Under the pieces are notes generated by a model. It had not been told where the DNA came from. It did not search any database and saw nothing but the letters and a program-made list of their open reading frames with translations. Shown here piece by piece: positions 13,373 to 26,294 of a stretch of DNA of 64,000 nt (position 1 is the first letter of the stretch; every line of letters begins with the position of its first letter). This DNA comes from Tetrahymena thermophila SB210 (Eukaryota; Ciliophora; Oligohymenophorea; Hymenostomatida; Tetrahymenidae). Location: contig NW_002476327.1 of assembly GCF_000189635.1 (NCBI RefSeq), forward strand, positions 1 through 64,000, read 5' to 3'. The position numbers were made by a program, and so were the translations under genes.

Positions 13373-14179
13373 ATTTATAAATTTATACTTGATATTTATT
13401 AAATTTTATTTATTTTATCAAAATCAATTTGATAGAAAAGCTAATTAATTTATTATTAGCAAAACAGGAATATAAACCTTAAAAATTTCACTCTATATAT
13501 TTAAGCCAATTGAATTATATCTCTTTCATTTTATTTAAGCAAAATTGTATATAATTTTCATCTAATCTTCTTTTTCTCTCTATTAATTAATTTTTTTAAA
13601 AGTACATTACCTTATTAAAAATGTATGATATTTTCCTTTGAAATTAAAATTGAGATTTATTCATTGATATTACCGAAATACTGGCTTAAATAAACTACCT
13701 TATATCTCTGTTTTGAAAGTAATATATTAATAATTAATTAAATTTCCATAAATTACTAATCAATATTTTTGAAAGAAAAAATATAAATGATATAAAATAA
13801 TAACTATTTCGACCATCTAGAAGAAGTAAATATTAATTTATGATAAATATTATTTAAATTATTTTTATTAATAAAATAGTTTTTAAACTCTTCACTTTAA
13901 TCGTTTTAGGTTCTCAATATTAATATGGATAATTGGTATATTGATTTATAAATATTATTATTATTAATGCTCTTTTAAATTTAATTTTCATCTGATTTAC
14001 ACTATTAATTTTCAAATTTAAATTATCATCTCTATTCATTCATTTTTATTAACACAAATATTTTTTAATTTTTTAACTTAATTTTCATTACATTTTTTTT
14101 TTTATAAAATTTAATATTTTTTGTTTGTTTTTTCCTTCTAATTATTGAACAATATATTTTTTATTCAATATTTAAAAAG

Positions 14180-16009
14180 GTGGAGTTAAATTGGTTATGA
14201 AGGTGCATTAAATTTAGGTACTGCTTTAGCAAATTGCACAAATCTTTCAAATTTGACACTTCGTCTTTAGTAAAAAAAGTTTATTTGTTATGGATTTTGA
14301 TATGAAAATCAATTTAAAGCAATAATTTACTCTTTTAATTTTTTTATTTATTAGCTATTTATTTGATTTATTTTTCTTTTTTATTCTGCTTAATTTTTAT
14401 TTATTTATTTATATATTTGTTTGCTTGTTGATTTAAAACATTTTATTATTTTCAACATTTTCTTTTATTATTCAATAATTTTTTATTATTTCATATTTTT
14501 TCTTAATTTTTTGCTTTTAATAAATTATAATTTTTTCTTCGATTTTTAAAAAGAGGAAATACAATTGGGGATAAAGGTGCATCAGGCTTAGGTTTTGGTT
14601 TAGGAAAGTGCATTAATCTCTAAAATTTGGTACTTGATCTTAGGTAAAAAGAGTTCTTTTGTTTTTTATCGTGATATTTTTGAATATAAAAATGAATTTA
14701 AAACAAAATAAATAACTCTTTTAATTAATTTATTTATTAGCTTTTTATTTGATTTTTTTTTTGTGTGTTTTTTTTTTATTTATTTTTTTGATTGTTTTTT
14801 TGTTAATTTAAGTCATTTTTTTAATTTCAACTTTAGCTTTTAATTATTTATTAATTTTTTATTATTTCATTTTTTTCCTTCTAACTAACTAATTAACCAT
14901 ATATTTTTTAATCAATATTTAAAAAGAAAGAATTAAATTGGTAATGAAGGTTCATCAGGCTTAGGTTCTGGTTTAAGAAAATGCACTAATTTCTCAAATT
15001 TGACACTTTATCTAAGGTAAAAACAGTTGATTTGTTTTGAATTGTTATATTTTTGAATATAAAAATGAATTTAAAAGAATATAATCACTCTTTTTAATTA
15101 ATTTATTTATTTAGCTTTTTATTTGATTTATTTTTGTGTTTTATTATTTTGCTTGCTTTTTTAATTTAACTCATTTTTTTAATTTTCAACTTTTGCTTTT
15201 ATTATTAATTCATTTCTTATTATTTAAAATATTTTCTTCATTTTTTCCTACTATCAAGTAAACAAACTGTTTATTTTTTTTTAAATATTTAAAAAGGTGG
15301 AACTAAATTGGTGCAATTGGTGCATCAGACTTAGGTTCTGATTTAGCAAATTGCACTAATCTTTCAAATTTGACACTTGATATTAAGTAAAAACAGTTTA
15401 TTTGTTTTGGACTAAGATATGTTTCAATATAAAATAAATTAAAAAAAATATAACTAACTCTTTTAATTTATTAGCTTTTTATTTGATTTATTTTATATTT
15501 ATTTATTTCTTTCTTAGTTAATTTAAATGATTTTTATAGTAAATTTTGCTTTTATTATTTATTAATTTGTTATTATTTCATAACTTTTCTTTATCTTTTC
15601 CTTTTAACTGACTAATTAACTTTTTTTTCTTAAATTTGTAAAAAGTAAAAATTAAGTTGGTGAAATTGGCGCATTAGGCTTAGGTTCTTGTTTAGCAAAG
15701 TGCACTAATCTCTAAAATTTGACACTATATCTTAGGTAAAAATAGCTTATTTGTTTTGGATTGTGATATTTTTGAATATAAAATGAATTTTAAACTATCA
15801 CTAACTCTTTTAATTTATTTTTAGCTTTCTTTTTATTTTGTTAACATTATTTTTATTTATTGATTTAAAATATAATATTTTATTTAAAAATTTTATTCTA
15901 ATAATTTTTTTAGTAATTTACACTAATTTATATTAAAAGTACCACCAAAAAATGTAAAGTAAAGTGCCTTAAATCAAAAAGATTAGTTGCCTTAAAAATA
16001 GAATCTTGA
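14180..16009 (+). CDS. 5'-truncated LRR gene
   Basis: Five exons of exactly 90 bp start at 14180, 14554, 14927, 15297 and 15646, each with phase-2 boundaries. They encode the repeat type with core EGA.NLG.ALA.CTNLSNLTL. A terminal exon at 15940-16009 ends LKSKRLVALKIES then TGA at 16007-16009. No 146-bp first exon or ATG was found upstream, so the 5' part is missing or too decayed to see. The repeat type and terminal exon match the long minus-strand gene at 28171-36307, so this is probably a fragment of that subfamily. Introns are 280-380 bp. It may be a pseudogene, although the surviving exons show no in-frame TGA. Confidence 0.65.
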
Positions 16010-16242
16010 TGATATAAAAGTGATGGAATAGGATTTAATAAATATAAAGATATTTGAATACTTTAATATAATAAATATATTTTATTTTATAATTGGATAA
16101 ATTAATTAACCTAAAATTTTGATTGATAGATAGATAGATTTATCATTATTTTTAAATATATAAATTTTATATTCTTGTAAGTTAGTAAATACTTAGCTAG
16201 ACATAATAAAATTTAAGAATAAAATTTACTTAAATATAACCA

Positions 16243-16390
16243 AATACCATTCAAAAATTTAGTGATTTGAGATCTCTATTTTTTAAAATGGCTGATATAA
16301 TTTATATAAAAATTAATAATTTAATAATAGAATTTAATTTATATCAATCTTTATAATTTTTTAATTAAATTTTTATTTTTAGCCATTATA
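16243..16390. repeat. Dispersed AT-rich repeat, copy 1
   Basis: A segment beginning ATACCATTCAAAAATTTAG resembles 63661-63840 over about 150 bp and 44843-45000 over a shorter stretch. Its end sequence also matches the inverted ends of the small insertion at 46447-46618. It lies between the LRR fragment and the first GH16 duplication unit. Confidence 0.5.
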
Positions 16391-16627
16391 TTTGAATCAA
16401 AAAATGTTTATGAAGAAGATTAAATAAGTAAGAAAATAGGAGGATTTAGAGTGTTGATAACTAGAATAATTATTAAATATTTTAAGTAATGTAATAAATT
16501 TTATATAACTAATAGTAAATAAAATATTCTATGTTATTCAAAATAATATTTAATTTAACTGAACACGAAATATTTATATAATTACTTCATTCAAAATATT
16601 ATTAAAAAATTTTTAACTTGGCTATCA

Positions 16628-17482
16628 TCATTTAGGTTAGAGAATTCTAACATAGTCAACATACATTTATTTAGGAGTTAAAAGTGTATTTTTTACTACA
16701 TAATCAAAACCTAAAAGGATGTTTTCTTTAGGAATTCTTATGCTGCAACCAAGAAGCGATGAATTAGATGGATCATTAGCAACATAAGAAAATTGAGCCT
16801 ATCCGTCAATGTAAAATGTAACTTCATTTTGTTTCAATAGCATACCATAAGTGTGATATTCAGAAAAGTCTAATTTTTTATAAGGAGATCTATATTAAAT
16901 TCTACAGTCGCCATTATCTACCCATTAATAATAGATAAAAGTATTATAAACATATGGATAATTCTACTAAGTAGTATCGTCAAAAATACTACATTTCATT
17001 ATTTAAAATTCAGTTGGATGTGGCCAACTTTCGTAATTCGTAGGAATACCAAAAAATCCTGGTTCGGATAAATCACTCTCTTTGTACTAAGTTATTTTTA
17101 TTTTAGCCTCTATGTATTGATTAAAATTGAATGAAATCGCTTGAGTACTATTACTATCTATATAACCTGAAGTATAATCATATGATTTATTATTAAAAGT
17201 GACTTTTTAACGTTATGCACTGATAACCAAATTACCATCTTACACTTTCACATTATCTTTAGTGTAGATATAGTTTGTTTATTCTGTTGTTTTAAAGAAG
17301 TTATCAGCAACTCTCCAATAATTAGTGTTTAGTTAATTAAAATCATCTTTGAATACTTCAATATAGTTAGCGTAGTTAAATACATCTGGAGAAGTAGAAG
17401 GAGCGCCAGTTGTTTTATGAGTGGCAGAAGAAAGCACAAAAAGCAATCCCAAGGTAATAAAGTGAAATTGAATTTTTTTCAT
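16628..17482 (-). CDS. Secreted GH16-like protein lacking catalytic residues (copy 1)
   Basis: A single exon runs from ATG 17482-17480 to TGA at 16628, encoding 284 residues. An N-terminal hydrophobic signal (MKKIQFHFITLGLLFVLSSA) precedes a concanavalin-like GH16 fold sequence, with segments such as NYWRVADNFF, GDCRIQYRSP and NEVTFYIDG that align with the plus-strand GH16 gene. The position of the catalytic E-x-D-x-x-E motif reads EFQIMK (residues 158-163). The first Glu remains, but the Asp is Gln and the acid/base Glu is Lys. By family knowledge it should not hydrolyse glycan; glycan binding is a possible role (inference). The frame is intact, and the same changes occur in the copy at 22175-23038. 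It is divergently paired with the active-type gene at 19225. Confidence 0.85.
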
Positions 17483-19224
17483 TATTAATATTTGTTCGCT
17501 TAGTTAATTTTTATGTTAATTTATTATATATAAAATCTGCTGTTCCTCTAACTAAAATAATGAATGAATAAAAGGGATTAAACACTTTTGTAAAAATGTA
17601 ACATAAAATTAATACAATTTCTGCTATTTAATGAATTAATTAATTTATGCTTTATATCTAAAAGATATTCAGTAATATTATTTGTATTTAACTAAAAATA
17701 ACTTTACTGGCTTAATTTATAATAACTAAAATGAATAAAAACTTATAAAAAATTTCTAAAACTATTTGTAAAATAATTTTATTTTAATAAAAATACATCT
17801 TTCAATCAATTAATATCAAAATATTTCAAATACTTATTGTTTAAATTTAGTAATTTATATTTTTAGTATTTAACTTTTAAGTGAGTATGAAGAAATTAAT
17901 TATGTTAATATAATAGCAAAAAAAATAATTAATTTTACTGTTTTAACAATAGATATATTCCTTTATTAATTTATGTAAAAAATAAATAAATACAAAGTTG
18001 TAAAAAATTAAACTTTTTTAATAAATATTATCAAGACTAGGTTTATTTAAATGATTTATATTTAAATAGCGCTATATGTAAAATAACTTCATTATATTTT
18101 ATGAAAAAGAATTAAAATTATCTAGCCAACCAAATAAACTAAAATGATTACCAAATTGATTCTTAATTTCCTATTCAACCTAAAAAATACACCCTATCCA
18201 GATTCTTGATCAGCCTGCATTAAATTAAATAAAAAAACCCACAACTTCATATATTAGTAAATACAATAACAGAAATTAATTAAAAATGTTTTTTTAGAAA
18301 TACTTTGTCCAGTATATATTAATTTATATTATCAATAAGTTGATCAATATTAATTTATTTAGTTCTAATATATTTTTATACAATTTGAGTTAGTTAGTTA
18401 ATTAATTATTTTTTTGTAAATCAATATAATTTTAGAATTTGATTTTAGTGTAAGTGATATGTAAAAAATTAGCATATTTAAACATTCTTTTTGATATAGA
18501 AAAATCTAGTTTATTCAATTTTATTTTAAAGAGTAAAATTTGAATTTAATAATTACATAATTTAACAAAAGGATATCTTGATAATTAAAAAAGTAGATAA
18601 TGAGATTTTCATAAATTTGCCAAAGATATTAATATCCAGTTTTTAAATTAAAAACCTTACTTAATATTAATCCAGTAAAAAAAGAATGAACACATATTTA
18701 ATTTAGTATTAGATCATATTTTTAAGATAAAACAAATATATTGTTTTATTTTAAGCATACATAATAGATATCAATGAATAAAATCTATTTTTTGAATACA
18801 TCAAATTTGTAATACTTCCTCTAATCTTTTTAAACTTATTGTTTAAGAAATTTACATTTCTAATAATATACAAAATGTTACCAAAGTGTACTTTTGATCT
18901 TTAATGATCCAATAAATTAAATTTGGATTTTAATTTGATTAATTAATCAATTAGATTACTGAATACTGTCAAACCTTTAAGTTGAGTCTCACTAAAATTG
19001 AGGCTGAAATTTTAATTAATTTGTTATTTTTAAAAGAATTTGTGGATATAATTTTTTTTGCGTAACCTTAAATGAGAAATCACAGTAATTTAATTAATAT
19101 AAATTACAATTTTTTGAATGCTTTAGAACTCATTTAACAACTGTTAGATTTTAGCATAAAAAGTACTGATTATTTGTATTAAAATTGTATATTAAAAATA
19201 AATACAAAACAAATCCTATAAAAA
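17483..19224. other. 1.74-kb spacer between divergent GH16 genes
   Basis: It separates the two divergent GH16-like starts and so must contain both promoters. It is conserved in the second unit (23039-24797), including the shared stretch CCTATTCAACCTAAAAAATA and the start-proximal ATAAAAAATG context. I see no exon. Confidence 0.6.
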
Positions 19225-20109
19225 ATGAAAAATATTAAAAATTGCTTAACATATATTTCAATATGTGCATTTCTTTTTGTTATCGCTTCTGCATCTCATA
19301 AATCTACTGGTAGCCCTTCATAACATCCTGACGTTATAAACTACAATGATTTTACTTTGTAATTTGAAGATCAGTTTAATCAAACTGAAATAAACACTTA
19401 GTATTGGAAAGTTGGTGATAACTTAGTTAGAACTAGTTAATAATTTTAAATTTATACTAAAGATAATGTGAAAATAAAAGGAGATAACTTGGTTTTAAGT
19501 GCACAGTATAATTCTACGATTTATGACCAAAAGAAATATGACTATTCTGGAGGATATTTAGAAACTAGAGGAAGTAAAGGTTTCAAATTTTAATATGGCT
19601 ACGCTGAAGCAAGAATTAAATTACCTAAATTATAATTCTAGGATTCATCATTTCCAGCATTCTGGGCTCTTCCTGCTGACAACTCAAGATGGCCATATTC
19701 AGTTGAAGTAGATATTATGGAATATTGCAATGTTTGTAGTGGCGATGATAAAAATGATTATGTCTATAGTGCATATATTTATGGTAATAGATCATAATAT
19801 GGAGATTGTAGAATTTGGTATAGATCCCCTATGAAATAAATTTCTTTCACTGAATATCATCTTTATGGAATGCTTTGGACTAAAAATGAAGTGACCTTCT
19901 ATGTTGATGGTGTTGCTAATTATAGCTTTATTATTAGCGATCCTTCAAACAATAAAAGTGTAGGCTGTCCTATAGTTATTCCTAATAGAGATTTCTACTT
20001 AATTTTGAATTTTGCTGTCATAGAGAAATATGCAAAACCTGAGCATTACAAAGAACCTAAAGAAATGTATGTTGATTATGTTAGAGTTTATAAACTTAAT
20101 AATAATTGA
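19225..20109 (+). CDS. Secreted glycoside hydrolase family 16 protein, active-type (copy 1)
   Basis: An intronless frame of 294 residues runs from ATG 19225 to TGA 20107-20109. It starts with a signal peptide (MKNIKNCLTYISICAFLF...). The GH16 features are FPAFWALP followed by the catalytic motif EVDIME at residues 161-166, which is the E-x-D-x-x-E form seen in laminarinase-type enzymes. The C-terminal MYVDYVRVYKLNN matches the terminal strand of the family. Expected activity is hydrolysis or transfer on beta-glucan outside the cell or in a food vacuole; substrate cannot be read from sequence. Length is typical of a stand-alone GH16 domain. It is divergent from the dead paralogue at 16628-17482. 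Confidence 0.9.
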
Positions 20110-20697
20110 AAAATTACTGGCAATACTACAATTTATTTATTTAAATTTAAAGTAAGAAATGAAATTATAATATTTTTTTACAGAAAATGTATTGTTAGTC
20201 TGATTAAACATTTTTTAACTTGTATACATATTTTATAATTATTTATTCACTGTCTGTAAATTCATAAGAAATTGAAAGATTTTGAATATTTTTGAAAAAT
20301 AAAAATATAATAAATAAAAAATTCTTATTTCATTTAAATATTTCTCAATAAATCTATTATATATATATTGTATCCTAGGGTATGCCTTTTTCAAGGCTAT
20401 ACACTGAAATTTTGGATATTAAGGTAATAAAAAATTAACGAAGATTTTCAAAATTTAATCTTTTTTTTAAAGCTAAACATTTGTCTAAATTTCTTTTAAT
20501 TAAATATTGATTAGTAAAAAGGCATTTAACTCTCATCTTTTTAATTAATTATTTTAATGATTATTTTATTATGATAATAATTCAATTTCTTTTTCCAAAA
20601 ATAAAATAAAATATTCAAAAATTTTATACAACTTTTATATTCAATTTTTTTAATGTACTATTAATTAAGAAATATTTAGTTATTCATTTTAGTAAAT
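20110..20697. other. Convergent 3' spacer with conserved GC-rich hairpin
   Basis: A strand-neutral spacer between the GH16 3' end and the LRR 3' end. It holds CCTAGGG and a hairpin at 20380-20402 (arms GCCTT/AAGGC extended by GTAT/TATAC), conserved at 25928-25961. The rest is AT-rich with no exon seen. Confidence 0.55.
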
Positions 20698-21736
20698 TCA
20701 ATCTATATTTAATTTAACTATTCTTTTTATTTTTTTTGTTAATCTTTTGATTTCTATTTTTCTTTTTTCAGGCAATTCTCTTTTAATAAAAATAAATTTA
20801 TTTTTTAGATAAATAAAAAATTTTACTTATAATTATCTAATTTTAAGCAAAAAAAAAGTAATTACTTTATTGATAAATTTAATTATTTTATATTTTTGCA
20901 GTTGATAATTTCACTGGATTTTAGAAACTTCTCATTATTACTTATAAACTCTTTAAATAACATCTTAAAAACTTTAACATAATTTTTTTTCAAAAATAAT
21001 GAATGAAACTTACTCTAAGCTAAAAACTAAATTTGTAAGTTGAGTTCAGTTATTCAAACCTAATGAAATATTTTTGACTCCTTTATCAACAATTTTATTG
21101 CCCCTTTTCAAATAAATCAATTTATTAACTATTTAAATTTATTTTGGCATTTAAATCAAATAATTCAAACTTTTTTAAGTTACAAAAAGTAAATATAAAA
21201 TAATTTTACCAAATTGAAAAGTTGAGATTAGTAAAGGAATTTGCATTTACAAAGTGCTGTAACAATAGTAGAAGCTACATTATGACCAATTTAATTTTTG
21301 CTTTTATAAATGAAAATTAAATCTAATTAAAAATTTAATACATTTTACAAATTAATTTTAAGTTTATTTAATTTAGTTTGAATAAAAATCTTTCACATAT
21401 TTTTTTTAAAGATATAAACAAAGTGAATTTACCTAATCCCAAATTCTAAATTTATAAGTTGAGTGCAATTACTTAAGCCCAATCCAATATTTTTGGCTCC
21501 TTTATCACCGATTTTATTTTTACTTTTCAAACAAATAAATCAATTTATTAACTTTTTAAATTTGTTTTGACATTTAAATCAAAATATATCAAATAAATAA
21601 TTCAAACTTTTTTAATTTATCAATAAGTAAATATAAAATAATTTTACCAAATTGAAAAGTTGAGGTTAGTAGGGAATTTACAGTTACCAAGTACAATACC
21701 AATAGTACAAGTTTATCATTACCAATTTTATTTGAG
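20698..21736 (-). pseudogene. Decayed 3' fragment of an LRR gene (unit 1)
   Basis: The minus-strand exons, in transcription order, are 21648-21736, 21433-21522, 21210-21300, 21014-21103, 20866-20940 and terminal 20698-20779. The terminal exon ends KRIVKLNID then TGA. Two array exons have lost the 90-bp length (89 and 91 bp), each by a one-base indel. The exon at 21014-21103 has an in-frame TGA replacing the usual Cys codon (AAC TGA ACT for AAC TGY ACT). No 5' end is present. The copy in unit 2 (26295-27776) keeps all these frames open, so the damage arose after duplication. Confidence 0.8.
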
Positions 21737-22174
21737 CTTTTATAAATGGAAATCAAGCTTAATTAAAAATTTAAGATATTTTAATAATTAATTGAATAAA
21801 TAAATAGATCTTCATATTTAAATGCAAAAGAAATATAGCTTTATTAGATCTACATCTATTTTGAATGTGATTTGGAATAATAATTATTTCTACTAAATTT
21901 AAATATTTATCCTTTTTATAAGAGTACTATTAGATTTTGAGTAAAAAAATGTTTTTGAAGAACATTAAATATATGAGAAAATAGGAGGATTTAGAGTGTT
22001 GATAACTATATAGAATAATTATTAAATATTTAAATTAATGTAATAAATTTCAAATAACTAATTGTAAATAAAATATTCTTGGGCATTCAAAATAATATTT
22101 AACTTTAACTGAACATGAAATATTTATATAATTACTTCATTCAAAATATTATTTAAAAATTTTTAACTTGGCTA
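21737..22174. other. Junction between the two GH16/LRR units
   Basis: Contains the last ~55 bp of unit 1 homology, ~145 bp without recognised similarity and, from about 21936, the beginning of unit 2. No gene seen. Confidence 0.5.
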
Positions 22175-23038
22175 TCATTTTTTAGGTTTGAGAATTCTAA
22201 CATAGTCAACATACATTTATTTAGGAGTTAAAAGTGTATTTTTTACTACATAATCAAAACCTAAAAGGATGTCTTTTTTAGGAATTCTTATGCGGCAACC
22301 AAGAAGTGATGAATTAGATGGATCATTAGCAACATAGGAAAATTGAGCCTCTCCATCAATGTAAAATGTAACTTCATTTTCTTTCAATAGCATACCATAA
22401 GTGTGATATTCAGAAAAGTCTAATTTTTTATAAGGAGATCTATATTAAATTCTACAGTCGCCATTATCTACCCATTAATAATAGATAAAAGTATTATAAA
22501 CGTATGGATAATTCTACTAAGTATTATCGTCAAAAATACTACATTTCATTATTTAAAATTCAGTTGGATGTGGCCAACTTTCGTAATTCATAGGAATACC
22601 AAAAAAACCTGGTTCGGATAAATCACTCTCTTTGTACTAAGTTATTTTTATTCTAGCTTCTGTGTATTGATTGAATTTGAGTGTAATTGCTTAGGTACTG
22701 TTACTATCAATGAAACCTCCAGTGTAATCATATGATTTATCATTAAAAGTGACTTTTTAACGTTATGCACTGATAACCAAATTACCGTCTTATACTTTCA
22801 CATTATCTTTAGTGTAGATATAGTTTCTCTATTCAATAGTTTTAAAGAAGTTATCAGCAACTCTCCAATAATTAGTGTTTAGCTATTATTGATCGAAATC
22901 GTCTTTGAATACTTCAATATAGTCATTGTAGTTAAATACATCTGGAGAAGTAGAGGGAGAATCAGTTGTTTTATGAGTGGCAGAAGAAAGCACTAAAAGC
23001 AACCCCAAGGTAATTAAGTGAAATTGAATTTTTTTCAT
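22175..23038 (-). CDS. Secreted GH16-like protein lacking catalytic residues (copy 2)
   Basis: A single exon of 287 residues runs from ATG 23038-23036 to TGA at 22175. It has the same signal peptide and fold segments as copy 1, with a three-residue insertion near the DDFDQ segment. The catalytic motif position again reads EFQIMK, at residues 160-165. Two duplicated genes retaining open frames with the same inactivating substitutions argue for a maintained non-enzymatic role rather than decay (inference). The upstream spacer is shared with the active-type gene at 24798. Confidence 0.85.
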
Positions 23039-24797
23039 TTTTAATATTTGTTCGCTTAGTTAATTTTTATGTTAATTTATTATATATAAAATCTGCTGTT
23101 CTTATAGCTAAAATAATGAATGAATAAAAGGGATTAAACACTTTGATAAAAATGTAACATAAAACTAATAGAATTTCTTCTAATTAATTGATTTATGCTT
23201 TATATCTAAAAAATATTCAAGAATATGATTTGTATTTAACTAAAAAATTACTTTACTGGCTTAATAAAAAATAAATAAAATGAATAAAAACTAAAAAAAA
23301 ATTCTAAAACTATTTGTAAAATAATATCATTTTTATGTAAAAGCATATTTCAATCAATCAATATCAAAATATTTCAAAGACTTAACATTTAAATTTAGTA
23401 ATTTATATTTTAAGTATTTAACTTTTGAGTAGTGAGTATGCATGTAGAAATTTATAATATTAAAGTCATAGTAAAAAATTAATTATTTTACTGTTTTAGC
23501 AATAGATATATTTCTTTATTAATTTATGTAAAAAATAAATAAATAAAAAATTTTTAAAAATTAATCTCTTTAATAAATATCATCAATATTAGGTTTATTT
23601 AAAAGGTTTAAATTTAAATAGCGTTATATGAAAAATAATTTAACTATCTTTTATAAAAAAGAGCTAAAGTTATCTTGCCTTGTTAAATAAACTAAAATTA
23701 TTACCAAGTTGATTCTTAGTTTCCTATTCAACCTAAAAAATAAATACACCCTATTCAGATTTTTGATCAGTCTAAATTAAATTAAATAAAAAAACCCACA
23801 ACTTCATATATAATGCAAATACCATCAAAAAAATTAATTAAAAATGTTTTTCTAGAAATACCTTGTCCAGTATATATTAATTTATATTATCAATAAGTTG
23901 ATCAATATTAATTTATTCAATTCTAATTTATTTTTATACAATTTGAGCTAGTTAGTTAATTAATTAACTTTTTATAAATCAATACAAATTTAGAATTTTA
24001 TTTTAGTGTAAGTAATTTGTAAAAAATTAGCATATTTAAGCATTATTATTTGATATAGTTTAAAAAGAAAAATCTAATTTATTCAATTTTATTTTTAAGA
24101 TTTATTCTTGAATTTAATTGTTACATAATTTAATAAAAGTATATCTTGATAATTAAAAAAGTAAATAATGAGATTATCTTAAAATCACCAAAGATTTTCT
24201 ATTCAGTTTTTAAATTAAAAGCTTAACTAAATATTAATCCAGTAATTAAAGAATACAAATAAATTTAATTTAGTAATAGATCATATTTTTAAGATAAAAC
24301 AAATATATTGCTTAATTTTAAGCATGCATGATAGATATTAATGAATAAATTCTATTTTTTTAAGATACATCCAATGTTTCATACTTTCTCTAATAGTTTT
24401 AAACTTATTGTTAAAAAACTTACATTTCTAATAATTTATAAAATGTTATCAAAGTGTACTTTTGATCTTTAATATTACAATAAATTAAATTTTGATTTTC
24501 ATTTGATTAATTAATTAATCTATTAAATTACTGAATACTGTCAAACCTTTAAGTTGAGTCTCACTATAATTGAGGCTGAAATTCTATCTAAATTTGAAAT
24601 TTAAAAGAATTTGTGGATATAATTTTTTTTTGCTTGCTTAACCTTAAATTAAAAATCACAGTAATTTAATTAATACAAATTACAATTTTTTGAATGCTTT
24701 AGAACTCATTTAAAAACTTTAAGATTTTAGCTGAAAAAGCTCTGATTATTTGTATTAAAATTGAATAATAATAAATACAAAACAAATCCTATAAAAA
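23039..24797. other. 1.76-kb spacer between divergent GH16 genes, unit 2
   Basis: Homologous along its length to 17483-19224, with scattered substitutions and small indels. It presumably contains both divergent promoters. No exon seen. Confidence 0.6.
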
Positions 24798-25682
24798 ATG
24801 AAAAATATTAAAAATTGCTTAACATATATTTCAATATGTGCTTTCCTTTTTGCTATCGCTTCTGCATCTCATAGTTCTACTGGTAGTCCTTCATAACATC
24901 CTGATGTTATAAACTATGATGATTTTACTTTGAAATTTGAAGATCAGTTTAATCAAACTGAAATAAACACTTAGTATTGGAAAGTTGGTGATAACTTAGT
25001 TAGAACTAGTTAATAATTTTAAATTTATACTAAAGAAAATGTGAAAATAGAAGGAGATAACTTGGTTTTAAGTGCACAGTATAATTCCACGATTTACGAT
25101 CAAAAAAAATATGACTATTCTGGAGGATATTTGGAAACTAGAGGAAGTAAAGGTTTCAAATTTTAATATGGCTACGCTGAAGCAAGAATTAAATTACCTA
25201 AATTATAATTCTAGGATTCATCATTTCCAGCATTCTGGGCTCTTCCTGCTGACAACTCAAGATGGCCATATTCAGTTGAAGTAGATATTATGGAATATTG
25301 CAATGTTTGTAGTGGCGATGACAAAAATGATTATGTCTATAGTGCATATATTTATGGTAATAGATCACAATATGGAGATTGTAGAATTTGGTATAGATCC
25401 CCAATGAAATAAATTTCTTTCACTGAATATCATCTTTATGGAATGCTTTGGACTAAAAATGAAGTGACCTTCTATGTTGATGGTGTTGCTAATTATAGCT
25501 TTATTATTAGCGATCCTTCAAACAACAAAAGCATAGGCTGTCCTATAGTTATTCCTGATAGAGATTTTTACTTGATTTTGAATTTTGCAGTCATAGAGAA
25601 ATATGCAAAACCTGAGCATTACAAAGAACCAAAAGAAATGTATGTTGATTATGTTAAAGTTTATAAACTTAATAATAATTGA
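24798..25682 (+). CDS. Secreted glycoside hydrolase family 16 protein, active-type (copy 2)
   Basis: An intronless frame of 294 residues with the same length, signal peptide, FPAFWALP segment and EVDIME catalytic motif (residues 161-166) as the gene at 19225. Differences are scattered and mostly silent or conservative, such as DRDFYLIL for NRDFYLIL and DYVKVY for DYVRVY. Both paralogues therefore look functional. The 3' flank carries the conserved CCTAGGG/hairpin patch. Confidence 0.9.
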
Positions 25683-26294
25683 AAAAAATACTAATAATAC
25701 TACAATTATATAAATTTAAAATAAGTAAGTAAGTAATGAAATTATTATATTTATTATTTAAAGAAAATGTATTGTTTGTCTTATTAAGCATTTTTTAACT
25801 TCTTTATATATTAAATAATTATTTATCCTCTTTATAAAAATTAATAAGAAATTAAAAGATTTTTGAAAATTAAAAATAAAAATAAAAAAAAATATTTCTC
25901 AACATATATATTATATATTTGTATAATACCCTAGGGAACAGCCTTTTTTCAAGGCTATACACTGAAATTTTATTGCCTATTTTGATGACTTTTTATTGAT
26001 TTTTTGATATTAATAAAATATGGAAACCCTATCTTTGATAAGAAATTCTATATTTTAATAACACATAAAGAAAAAGATTTTATTTTATGTAGTTTCTAAC
26101 ATTAAAAACACCATAATATATAAATCATTTTAATTGATTGTTTTACTGATAATAATATTATTATAATAAATCATTTGCTTTTTCCAAAAATTAAATTAAA
26201 TATTAAAAAATATATATACTCATTATACAACTTTTAAATTAAATGTTTTTAATGTACTATTATAAATAATATTTAGCTATTCATTTTAGTAAAT
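25683..26294. other. Convergent 3' spacer, unit 2
   Basis: Counterpart of 20110-20697, with the conserved CCCTAGGG and the GCCTT/AAGGC hairpin at 25941-25955. The rest is AT-rich with no exon seen. Confidence 0.5.

Larger units (their letters stand above)
11542..14179. other. 2.6-kb gene-poor stretch
   Basis: No exon with the 90-bp LRR signature and no homology to the other families of this window was found. It holds degenerate TATC/TATA-rich runs (about 11738-11830), a clean (CTAT)n microsatellite at 13083-13139 and a short hairpin element at 13330-13365. A minus-strand frame of 207 codons at 11733-12353 exists only when TAA/TAG are read through. It is partly simple sequence and is not called a gene. 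Confidence 0.5.
16391..21790. repeat. GH16/LRR tandem duplication, unit 1
   Basis: A unit of about 5.4-5.5 kb contains a minus-strand GH16-like gene, a 1.7-kb spacer, a plus-strand GH16-like gene and a minus-strand LRR 3' end. The same order with high identity begins again near 21936. The spacers and flanks are conserved as well as the genes, so this is a segmental duplication. Confidence 0.85.

Noticed and set aside
25072-25284. 70-codon ORF overlapping the GH16 gene at 24798
   Set aside because: It is another frame of the GH16 coding sequence, which itself is intact with TAA/TAG as Gln.
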